A stretch of 64,000 bases of DNA, from assembly GCA_964570795.1 (NCBI GenBank), contig CAZMYZ010000002.1, forward strand, positions 1-64,000, in the 5' to 3' direction. Shown here piece by piece: positions 56,821 through 64,000 of the stretch. A model generated the notes under the pieces. That model saw only the letters and a program-made list of their open reading frames with translations, had not been told where the DNA came from and searched no databases. Both the position numbers and the translations under genes were made by a program. Each line of letters opens with the position of its first letter. Positions within the stretch are counted from its first letter, which is position 1. The DNA comes from Damh-18 sp964570795. GTDB lineage: Bacteria; Patescibacteriota; Minisyncoccia; Phycocordibacterales; UBA918.

Positions 56821-58092
56821 ATGGATATCTTTCTTCAAAAATTAAAAATCATTGTTGGAGAGAAAGCGATTCGAGATCGTATTCTCTTCGTACTCTTTGC
56901 ACTCGTAGTCTTCCGTATTCTTACGGCAGTACCGATTCCGGGTGTTGATCTTGCGGTGCTCGAACAGTTCTTTGCGAACAACCAATTCCTCGGACTCATG
57001 AATGTCTTTTCGGGAGGCGGGCTTTCCAATCTTTCGATTGTGATGCTCGGTGTAGGACCGTTTATTACGGCATCCATCATCATGCAGTTGCTCACCGTGA
57101 TGTCACCATCACTCAAAGCGATGTATTCAGAGGAAGGAGAGACTGGTCGTGCGAAATTCACCCAGTATTCTCGCCAACTTACCCTCCCACTTGCTATTTT
57201 GCAGGCGTTTGGGTTCCTCTCACTTTTGAAGTCACAGGGTGTGATTTCAGGACTTACCACGTTTGAGTTTGTGATTAACATTCTCATTGTAGTGGCAGGC
57301 TCCATGCTTCTTTTGTGGCTTGGAGAATTGGTAACGGAGTATGGTATCGGAAACGGTGTGTCCATCATCATCTTTGCAGGTATTGTGGCTTCACTTCCTG
57401 CAACGATTGGGCAACTCATGTACAGTTTTGACGCTTCACAGATTCCGCTTTTTGCAGGATTTGTGCTCGCTGCACTCGGAATTATCTATGGTGTGGTGGT
57501 GATGACGCAGGCAGAGCGACAGGTGCCTATTACGTACGCAAAGCAAGTACGTGGTGGCAAGACCTATGGTGGTACTACGAGTTACCTCCCGCTTCGCCTC
57601 AATCAGGCCGGTGTGATTCCAATCATCTTTGCGCTCTCTATCATCCTCTTCCCCCAGATGGTCTTGAATATTCTTTCATCATTCAATGTCCCTCGTGTGG
57701 CAGAATTGCTTGAAAAAGTAACTGCATTCTTTAATAATCAGGAACTCTACGCGGTGGTGTACTTCGTCTTTGTGATTCTTTTCACCTTCTTCTACACCGC
57801 AGTGACCTTTGATCCTGATGCAATGTCAAAGAACTTGCAGCGCAATGGTGCATTCATCCCGGGCATTCGACCAGGGGCACATACTGCAGAATATCTCGGC
57901 AAATTGATTACCCGACTCACTCTTGCGGGAGCGCTCTTCCTTGGACTTGTGGCCGTACTTCCTATGGCGATGCAGATTCTCACGGGAGTTTCTACGCTTG
58001 CAATCGGTGGTACCGCACTACTCATTGCAGTGTCGGTGGTTATTGACCTTGTGCGTCGTATCGATTCTCAGGTCTCGATGCGACAGTATTAA
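56821..58092 (+). CDS. secY: Preprotein translocase subunit SecY
   Basis: This 423-residue channel protein has ten membrane helices. It has the N-terminal plug region 'PIPGVDLAVLEQFFANNQFL', 'GVGPFITASIIMQLL', the cytoplasmic loop 'ERQVPITYAKQVRGGKTYGG' and the final 'GTALLIAVSVVIDLVRRIDS'. The ATG at 56821 gives the usual short start 'MDIFLQKLKIIV'. No adk or map gene follows in this window. Confidence 0.96.
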   Translation: MDIFLQKLKIIVGEKAIRDRILFVLFALVVFRILTAVPIPGVDLAVLEQFFANNQFLGLMNVFSGGGLSNLSIVMLGVGPFITASIIMQLLTVMSPSLKAMYSEEGETGRAKFTQYSRQLTLPLAILQAFGFLSLLKSQGVISGLTTFEFVINILIVVAGSMLLLWLGELVTEYGIGNGVSIIIFAGIVASLPATIGQLMYSFDASQIPLFAGFVLAALGIIYGVVVMTQAERQVPITYAKQVRGGKTYGGTTSYLPLRLNQAGVIPIIFALSIILFPQMVLNILSSFNVPRVAELLEKVTAFFNNQELYAVVYFVFVILFTFFYTAVTFDPDAMSKNLQRNGAFIPGIRPGAHTAEYLGKLITRLTLAGALFLGLVAVLPMAMQILTGVSTLAIGGTALLIAVSVVIDLVRRIDSQVSMRQY

Positions 58093-58113
58093 GTAGTACA
58101 TACAAGTACTCAG

Positions 58114-58143
58114 AAACGGGCGCCCCTTCGGGGCGCCCGTTTC
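58114..58143 (+). terminator. Terminator of the rpsN-secY operon
   Basis: AAACGGGCGCCCC / GGGGCGCCCGTTT perfect stem. Confidence 0.88.
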
Positions 58144-58199
58144 TTATACCCACTCCAATACCCATACCAAACCCACAACAGCGCTATACTAGATGCAAC

Positions 58200-59486
58200 A
58201 TGACACAATCATTAGCATCATATTTCCAGCACCGTGCCTTCGTACTCAAGTCACTTGTGCTTTCATTATTAGTACTTGGTTCATTTATCAGTGGAGTGGG
58301 GGAGGTGAGGGCAGTTACGTTTGGGTATGACGATGGTTGGGGTGAAAAAGCAACCTTTGTCGCAAACTTAAACAAAACATCCTATATGCCTGGTGAAGCA
58401 ATCACCCTTTCAGGATCAACATATTTTGAGCCTGCGTGTACAAATGCAATCTGGGGCGGCACAATTTACGCAACTCTTAATGGTCAAACAATAACAGCAT
58501 TCAATAGTCTTTTAAATGCCTTCGGATATACATATTTCTCTGTTGTTGCATTTACCGCACCAACAACTCCAGGAACATATATGATTAATGTGTCAGGATG
58601 TATTAGTATGTGTACTAGTGGCAACCTCTGGTTCACCGTCCTCCCCGCCAACTACGGCCAATCCTGCGCCTCAGCAGGGAACGCCTGCGGTCAGGTTAAT
58701 TGGGGCACTATTCAGGCCAATGGTGCATGTTCTGTGAGTGCAGCCCCTGCAAATCCGGTAAATCTCGGATGGGGATGTAACTCCGCCCCAAACTCCTGTG
58801 GCCAGGTAAATACTGGCGCGATTCAATGCAATGGCATGTGTTCTGCAGGAGTACCTGCAAACCCTGCTGGATATGGCAACGCATGCTCTGCTGCAAACTC
58901 CTGCGGTCAAACGAATGCTGGTTCCATACAGTGTAATGGCTCCTGTTCAGCAACAGCTCCTTCAGAATCGGGTTGTTATGCATGTGTGGGCACTGTCCCA
59001 AGTAATGCAACAGTATTCTCAGGAGAGAATACTACCAATCTGGGTGGAAACACGCCATATACCTATAGTACATATGATTCAGGTAATAAATGCGAATATG
59101 CGTGTAATGCAGGCTTCATACTCAGTGGTGGTTCATGTATTCGCCCCCAGTGTAGTAACAGTGCGGACGATATAGATACTGAAGATACACTCATCGACAT
59201 GGCCGACCCAGGATGTGCAAGTCCTTCTGATAATGATGAAATAGATCTTCCTCCCAAACTCACCGTCGACAAACGTATGGTAGAGCAAAACACACAAGTC
59301 ATCATCACCTGGGTACTCAATGGACAGACAGGCTGTATCCTCACGGGGAATGGTCTCAACACGACAGTGTCTGCAGATAGTGATACGACACAAACCATCA
59401 ACGGTCGTACTACGTTCACCCTTACCTGTCCTTCGGGTGCTGACTCAGTAACGGTGGAGGTAGTACCGAAAGGATTTGAGACATAG
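58200..59486 (+). CDS. Secreted Cys-rich repeat surface protein
   Basis: This 428-residue protein has signal peptide 'VLKSLVLSLLVLGSFISGVG' and a beta domain (about 40-150). Three Cys-rich repeats follow (about 165-265), with consensus C-x-x-x-x-N-x-C-G-Q-x-N-x-G-x-I-Q. A second Cys region, an Asp-rich 'DIDTEDTLIDMADPGC' stretch and a C-terminal Ig-like domain ending 'LTCPSGADSVTVEV' complete it. This last domain is shared with the 60953 product. TATACT ends 9 nt before the ATG. Confidence 0.78.
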   Translation: MTQSLASYFQHRAFVLKSLVLSLLVLGSFISGVGEVRAVTFGYDDGWGEKATFVANLNKTSYMPGEAITLSGSTYFEPACTNAIWGGTIYATLNGQTITAFNSLLNAFGYTYFSVVAFTAPTTPGTYMINVSGCISMCTSGNLWFTVLPANYGQSCASAGNACGQVNWGTIQANGACSVSAAPANPVNLGWGCNSAPNSCGQVNTGAIQCNGMCSAGVPANPAGYGNACSAANSCGQTNAGSIQCNGSCSATAPSESGCYACVGTVPSNATVFSGENTTNLGGNTPYTYSTYDSGNKCEYACNAGFILSGGSCIRPQCSNSADDIDTEDTLIDMADPGCASPSDNDEIDLPPKLTVDKRMVEQNTQVIITWVLNGQTGCILTGNGLNTTVSADSDTTQTINGRTTFTLTCPSGADSVTVEVVPKGFET

Positions 59487-59498
59487 AATTGGAGATGA

Positions 59499-59542
59499 GA
59501 AACACAAAACACATGCACCTATGCTGCGTGTGTTTTGTGTTT
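59499..59542 (+). terminator. Terminator of the 58200 gene
   Basis: AAACACAAAACACA / TGTGTTTTGTGTTT stem. Confidence 0.7.
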
Positions 59543-59593
59543 ATACCCACTGACTCATATTCACTCTAGATGCAAGGAGATACAATATAGGTA

Positions 59594-60940
59594 ATGTCAA
59601 AAATATACAATATATTATCTATAGCAGTTTTTTTATTTGTAGCACTTATTACTAACGTTCACGCACAAGAACCTATACCTGTAGCAACAGGTATACCCAC
59701 ACAACAAGCGGTAGTTATTGCAAATGTAAATGTATATCAGCCAACAATTGTTTCTCAGGAAAATGGTGTGCTTACTGTTGGGTTTGATATCGCAAACAAT
59801 GCAGATGTAGCACAGGGGGATATCAATTACGGTCTCGATATTATTAAGGCGACCGCCAATGGGCAGACTATTGTGGACTCTTCTGTATCCTCAGAAGTAC
59901 TTTCTCTCGCTGCACAGACTACAGTGCATAAAGAAATTGCCTATACTATTCCTGAAAATCTCTCGGGTGAATATGAAGTATGGGTAGTAAGCCGCACGAC
60001 AAGCGGTATGATGCTTGGTCTTGGACGTGCAGGAAAAGCAATATTCATCAGTAATGCGCCCTACGTAGATATCTTAGCGGAAACATGCCTCATTACGGTT
60101 TCTGGTGAAACAACCACATACTCATTGTACCAAGGAGTAGATGTCGCTCCTGAAGAAACACTCAATTTCTCTTGTACACTCGAATCGCATTTCGATACCG
60201 ATATAACGGTCACTCCTGCATTTAGTACACACAAGCGTACCCGCTTTGGAGATATTGTTGAGACGGCGTCCGCAACACCTGAACCGATTACCCTTACTGC
60301 TGGGGAAAAACGCGTAGTTACACTCACCATACCGAAGGCGGTTGTACCACAAGCATATGATGTGAGTGTTTCGCTGGTAAATGGAGAAAATAAAACTATC
60401 TCAAATGAAGTAATTGCACACTACGTACTTCGTGGAGCGAGTGCTACCATTCAGACTGCAACTCTCGATAAGGTGTCATATGCACAGGGAGAGACATTGA
60501 GTGCACATGTACTCTGGTCGCCATCTGCAGACTCATTCCTTGATTCACGTGCAGGGCAGGGCACCACACTTCCCAATACCACGATCATGCTTGCGGTAAC
60601 TGATGCGGATGGCGAGGAGTGTATTGATTCAGTCACACGCCCACTTGTAGTTACTGAGCACGATTTCACTATTATGGCACCAGTGAAGACACATTGTGTG
60701 GCACCGACAATGATGATTAGTATCAAAGATGAGAGCGGTAATACACTCGATAGTCGTACACTTAATGCACCAGAAGTACCACCTGCGCCTATAATGTCCA
60801 TTACTGCTGATGTGTATAGTCGTTACTGGGGTATCGACAGTTTCATCCTTCTTATTACTACCGTGAGTTCACTCATGATTCTCTATGTGTTACTCACCAT
60901 GCGTGCAATTATGCGCGGGGAAAAAGTTCCTCATCAGTAA
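59594..60940 (+). CDS. Surface-anchored beta-domain protein
   Basis: This 448-residue protein has signal peptide 'MSKIYNILSIAVFLFVALIT' and several CARDB/Ig-like beta domains (about 40-390). A C-terminal membrane helix (about 418-438) ends with a short basic tail, so it is anchored with the domains outside. It lies 12 nt before the 60953 gene, so the two are co-transcribed. Confidence 0.75.
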   Translation: MSKIYNILSIAVFLFVALITNVHAQEPIPVATGIPTQQAVVIANVNVYQPTIVSQENGVLTVGFDIANNADVAQGDINYGLDIIKATANGQTIVDSSVSSEVLSLAAQTTVHKEIAYTIPENLSGEYEVWVVSRTTSGMMLGLGRAGKAIFISNAPYVDILAETCLITVSGETTTYSLYQGVDVAPEETLNFSCTLESHFDTDITVTPAFSTHKRTRFGDIVETASATPEPITLTAGEKRVVTLTIPKAVVPQAYDVSVSLVNGENKTISNEVIAHYVLRGASATIQTATLDKVSYAQGETLSAHVLWSPSADSFLDSRAGQGTTLPNTTIMLAVTDADGEECIDSVTRPLVVTEHDFTIMAPVKTHCVAPTMMISIKDESGNTLDSRTLNAPEVPPAPIMSITADVYSRYWGIDSFILLITTVSSLMILYVLLTMRAIMRGEKVPHQ

Positions 60941-60952
60941 TTTACTGCTTAT

Positions 60953-62395
60953 ATGACTTACAATACGTATCCAGCACTCAAGTCACTCATATTCACACTC
61001 GTGTGTGTAGGAGCATTCTTTGGTGGTGTGGGGGAGGCTAAGGCAATCACTTTTGATTTCACGGTGTACGGGATTAATGATTGGTGGAATTCAGGTGAAG
61101 AGGTGGATAAAAACGATAACGGTACCATTGATGCAAATTATGATTGGATAGTAGCAAATTTTACTGCGAATACTGATAAAGCTGAATATGTCCCTGATGA
61201 ACAAATTATAGTAGCAGCAACTGCCTTTAGTCAGTTGTGTCAAAATCTTGCTCCGTATTTTAATATCTCAGCAAGTATTGAATATGGAGGCAGTACCAAC
61301 ATTATCACTGATGAGTATGCAGGGTACCAGGTCGGTGCACTCTATGGTGAAGGGGCGCTTACAGCCCCCAATGCTCCTGGGACCTATGATATTAATATTC
61401 ATGCATGTCACTATAATCATGAAGATTACAACTTGAATGGTTGCGTCGACGAAGTGATTACTATCACTGTTGCAGGCGACCCCGTTCTTGACCCCGATGC
61501 AAAGCCAGATATCGCTGCATCAATGCAATCACCTGCAAATGGCTCCGTGTTCAAAGCGGGGAGTGGTGTGTATTTTACTATGGCTGCAATAAATGCAGGC
61601 GTGATTGCGATAACAGATGCTGGTGAGGCACGACTTGAGGTTGATATTGATGGGGACGGTGCGCGCAGTAGTGAGCCGTGGACTGATACATATGATCAGC
61701 ACAGTGTAATTCCAAATGATACTCCAACACTTGGTTCTTTTGCTTTAGGTGAGGTGAAGCCATATACACACACCATGAGTGGATTGCCGGTGGGCGATCA
61801 TGAATTTAGATTTGAAGTTGATGCAACTGACATCATTTCAGAAGAAAACGGATACAATAATCTTTCAAGTTGGCAAACAATGCATGTTATTGAGGGAGAC
61901 CTTACGGTACCAAGTAGTGTTGTGAGTGGTGAACCAGCAGTCCTTACTTGGGATGTGGAGAATATTGATGGCCTTACCTGTGTGGTGCAGGGGGGAGGTG
62001 AATCATGGCCAGTCACTGCTGACGGAAGTGCCACCACAAAGCCACTTTCGACAATGACTTCGTACAGCCTCTCATGCGGGTCAGTGCTGCTTGACGGGCC
62101 ACTTCAGGTGGCTGTGACCGGTTCTCTTGGAACACCCGATCTCTCTGCGTCCAATCTTCTCGTCGAACAAGGTAACCCTACTAATCTCAATTGGAACACC
62201 AACAATGGTAATGAAAAGTTATGTGAACTCACTGGAGGTACGCTTACCACAAATCCTTTAACTGATGATAATGGGGATGTAAATACAGGATCAGAACAAG
62301 TAACAGTATTTGCACGCACTACGTATACACTCACATGCCCAACTGGGTCAGATACCGTAACGGTAGAGGTGTTACCAAAAGGATACGAGACATAA
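60953..62395 (+). CDS. Secreted protein with CARDB-like and Ig-like domains
   Basis: This 480-residue protein has an N-terminal signal ('LKSLIFTLVCVGAFFGGVGE') very similar to that of the 58200 product. It then has an N-terminal domain with 'DKNDNGTIDANYDWIV' (possible Ca site), a CARDB-like domain (about 185-315) and two Ig-like domains, the last ending 'LTCPTGSDTVTVEVLPKGYE'. It is a paralog of the 58200 product in its N- and C-terminal domains. Confidence 0.75.
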   Translation: MTYNTYPALKSLIFTLVCVGAFFGGVGEAKAITFDFTVYGINDWWNSGEEVDKNDNGTIDANYDWIVANFTANTDKAEYVPDEQIIVAATAFSQLCQNLAPYFNISASIEYGGSTNIITDEYAGYQVGALYGEGALTAPNAPGTYDINIHACHYNHEDYNLNGCVDEVITITVAGDPVLDPDAKPDIAASMQSPANGSVFKAGSGVYFTMAAINAGVIAITDAGEARLEVDIDGDGARSSEPWTDTYDQHSVIPNDTPTLGSFALGEVKPYTHTMSGLPVGDHEFRFEVDATDIISEENGYNNLSSWQTMHVIEGDLTVPSSVVSGEPAVLTWDVENIDGLTCVVQGGGESWPVTADGSATTKPLSTMTSYSLSCGSVLLDGPLQVAVTGSLGTPDLSASNLLVEQGNPTNLNWNTNNGNEKLCELTGGTLTTNPLTDDNGDVNTGSEQVTVFARTTYTLTCPTGSDTVTVEVLPKGYET

Positions 62396-62413
62396 AAAGA
62401 TGGAATAGTATTT

Positions 62414-62448
62414 CACAAAACCCCGCGGTCCAACCACGGGGTTTTGTG
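62414..62448 (+). terminator. Terminator of the 59594-62395 operon
   Basis: CACAAAACCCCG / CGGGGTTTTGTG stem. Confidence 0.85.
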
Positions 62449-62526
62449 TTTATACACGCCAAGTAAATCTTGAGTGAGAATGTATACAGTATACTATAAG
62501 GAATAGTAACTAATTATTTTGTGTGT

Positions 62527-62955
62527 ATGATTGAAAAAGAAATTTTTCCAGAAAATAAAACAAGACTCATTATTCTCAGTGTAGTACTCTTGCTCGTCGC
62601 AATGGCAGCCTCGCTTTATTTTAAATGGGTATATACAGGGTCAAGTGAAGATATTATAAATACTCCCGTGGCTATTGTTCCTAAAGAATCTGAGACACAC
62701 ACACCTACTCCTGAGGAACTGCGTGTGCAAATGGAGGCTGTGGCACCAGCATCCGGTGAAGTACTTCCGGGTACGCCTACTACAACCCTCGAATTGACAC
62801 CCCCACCTACAGCAGAAGAATTACAAAAAGAATTAGAAGCGCGCGGTGTTTCATCATTTGTACCACCACCACTCCCCAATGATCCAAGTTCTATTGTGCC
62901 CCTCACTCCAGAGCAAATGCAACAAATTCGCGATAACGCACCAAAAACTGAGTAA
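62527..62955 (+). CDS. Hypothetical single-TM protein with Pro/Thr/Glu-rich tail
   Basis: This 142-residue protein has one membrane helix (about 14-36), then an extracytoplasmic tail rich in Pro, Thr and Glu ('ELTPPPTAEELQKELEARGV', 'PPPLPNDPSS'). I chose the ATG at 62527; the in-frame GTG six bases upstream is possible. It is likely co-transcribed with the next two surface-protein genes. Confidence 0.65.
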   Translation: MIEKEIFPENKTRLIILSVVLLLVAMAASLYFKWVYTGSSEDIINTPVAIVPKESETHTPTPEELRVQMEAVAPASGEVLPGTPTTTLELTPPPTAEELQKELEARGVSSFVPPPLPNDPSSIVPLTPEQMQQIRDNAPKTE

Positions 62956-62984
62956 TCTAGAATAAAATTAAAGTATTTATATAT

Positions 62985-63821
62985 ATGCAAACAGAAAATT
63001 CAGCACCAATAAAAAAGATCGGCTATAGTATTGGTGGCGTTATTGTGGGTGTGGGTATTATGGCGGGTATGCAATTTGTTTGGGCATGGACAGGCCCTGC
63101 TTCCGCTCCTCCAAATGGCAATGTTTCAGGCCCCATCACCACAAGTGCTGTTTCTCAGGTAAAGGCGGGAGGGCTTGGTCTTGGTACTGCAGGTTCTCCG
63201 GTAAACTATCTTGGGTGGGCAGGAACACTTGAGGTGAATGGACAGGCAAAAGCAGCGCGCTATTATGATGACGACCCTAATTATTATGTAGATGCGAATT
63301 CAACAAGCCGCCTCAATTATGGTCTTTTTGATAATACACATGCATATGGTTCTGCAAATGCCGGTGGAAGCATGACAGCGGGATTGAGTATGTATGCACA
63401 AAATTTTATTGACTCAAATAACGGTGGTTATTATGTGGATCCAAATAACACGTCTGTACTTCAAAATATCCAATCACAAAACTGGGCGGCATTTAATACT
63501 GGTAGTGTCGGCTGGGCAGCAGGGATGTACGGGCCAGGATTTTCTGCGAATGCCCAGCCGCAGAATCCAAGTGGATCCATATACGCTAATGATGTGTACC
63601 TACGCTCAATAGGAAAGTATGCAAGTCAACAAGGACAAACATACCTCTCTGTTGATGGTATATACCCAGCTGGTGCATATGATTTGGGATGGCATCGTTT
63701 TTGCGCACAAAAATACGGAAACGTAGGAAATATCTATCACGACGCTGGTCCTGATGCGAATGGATACTACCACTTTATTGTGACAGGAAACGACAATGTA
63801 GGTGTAATGTGTATGCGATAA
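62985..63821 (+). CDS. Pilus-tip/tail-fibre-like surface protein
   Basis: This 278-residue protein has an N-terminal membrane helix (about 14-34). Two copies of a motif follow, 'YYDDDPNYYVDANSTSRLN' and 'FIDSNNGGYYVDPNNTSVLQ', like those in shufflon PilV tip adhesins and phage tail fibres. The C-terminal domain has conserved Cys and aromatic residues ('LGWHRFCAQKYGNVGNIYHD' and a final 'VGVMCMR'). It may be an adhesin exposed on a pilus or the cell surface. Confidence 0.7.
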   Translation: MQTENSAPIKKIGYSIGGVIVGVGIMAGMQFVWAWTGPASAPPNGNVSGPITTSAVSQVKAGGLGLGTAGSPVNYLGWAGTLEVNGQAKAARYYDDDPNYYVDANSTSRLNYGLFDNTHAYGSANAGGSMTAGLSMYAQNFIDSNNGGYYVDPNNTSVLQNIQSQNWAAFNTGSVGWAAGMYGPGFSANAQPQNPSGSIYANDVYLRSIGKYASQQGQTYLSVDGIYPAGAYDLGWHRFCAQKYGNVGNIYHDAGPDANGYYHFIVTGNDNVGVMCMR

Positions 63822-63838
63822 AGTAAATATTTAATTAC

Positions 63839-64000
63839 ATGAATAGCAAATTTTTATCGGTAAAACAATCCATTTTTGCAGTATTTGTGATGGTGTTTGT
63901 TGTTGCAGGAGTCCTTTTTGCTACATATGCACCACCTGCAGATTCAAGTCCTTCTGACAATCTTTCTGGCTACGCATGGAGTGATACTATAGGGTGGGTT
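63839..64000 (+). CDS. Surface protein, N-terminal part (runs off window)
   Basis: The first 54 residues show a signal peptide (hydrophobic about 12-30) followed by 'DNLSGYAWSDTIGWV'. The 'GYAWSxxIGWI' motif is one I associate with repeated domains in Parcubacteria surface proteins. It is truncated by the window edge. Confidence 0.65.
   Translation, partial: MNSKFLSVKQSIFAVFVMVFVVAGVLFATYAPPADSSPSDNLSGYAWSDTIGWV

Noticed and set aside
58660..59000. CRISPR-like repeats in the 58200 gene
   Set aside because: The repeats are imperfect, codon-phased and encode Cys-rich protein repeats; no constant repeat and variable spacer arrangement is present anywhere in the window.

Overview
The window looks like a chromosome piece of a Candidate Phyla Radiation / Patescibacteria bacterium, probably Parcubacteria (Kaiserbacteria-like). 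This placement is an inference. It rests on an spc operon with no rpmD (uL30) between rpsE and rplO, a trigger factor without its PPIase domain, a compact type IV pilus/ComEC set, pilus-tip-like 'YYVDxNxTS' and 'GYAWSDTIGW' surface proteins, and many very small genes that each carry their own promoter and terminator. Two runs of exactly 100 N (19884-19983 and 47488-47587) are scaffold gaps of unknown true length.

Layout. 1-2.2 kb: a tRNA-3'-end-like scrap followed by an AT-rich, overlapping three-gene operon (GHKL ATPase with STAS-like region, DUF4325-like STAS protein, membrane protein) that I cannot assign to a described system. 2.3-12 kb: mostly minus-strand housekeeping genes (DoxX, HU, RNase Y, ClpP, an alpha-CTD-like protein, trigger factor, pyrophosphatase, NusA), with a divergent HxlR regulator. 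12-18 kb: a type IV pilus operon (pilB, pilC, four pilin-like proteins). 18-28 kb: tpiA, pgk, HIT protein, recJ, RNase HI, comEC, superoxide dismutase, a separate ComEC-type metallo-hydrolase, bL28 and an M50 protease. 28-37.6 kb: rpsL and rpsG, a GH15-like gene cluster, tandem methyltransferase-like genes, small secreted proteins, then fusA. 37.7-41.9 kb: a minus-strand island of small paralogous genes lying between fusA and tuf. 42-58 kb: tuf-rpsJ, then the S10/spc ribosomal protein genes to secY, interrupted in two places by small genes with their own signals. 58-64 kb: a run of secreted or membrane-anchored surface proteins.

How it fits together. The pilus, ComEC, the detached metallo-beta-lactamase hydrolase and RecJ would form a plausible DNA-uptake and processing set. 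The ribosomal part keeps ancestral gene order, but the str operon (between fusA and tuf) and S10/spc (after rplB and after rplE) are split by small gene cassettes. Ribosomal transcription units restart from good sigma70-type promoters (TTGACA/TTGCCT, 16-17 bp, TATAGT/TACTAT) and have long structured leaders. Several other genes have a -10 box only 6-8 nt before the ATG, which points to leaderless mRNAs.

The most promising new items are: (1) the ATPase/STAS/membrane operon; (2) the fusA-tuf island encoding a six-member family of small diverged paralogs; (3) two structured RNA families with compensatory changes, one found after fusA and after rplB, the other starting within 1 nt of the rpsG and rpsJ stop codons; (4) an uS12 lacking the conserved proline of its decoding-site loop.
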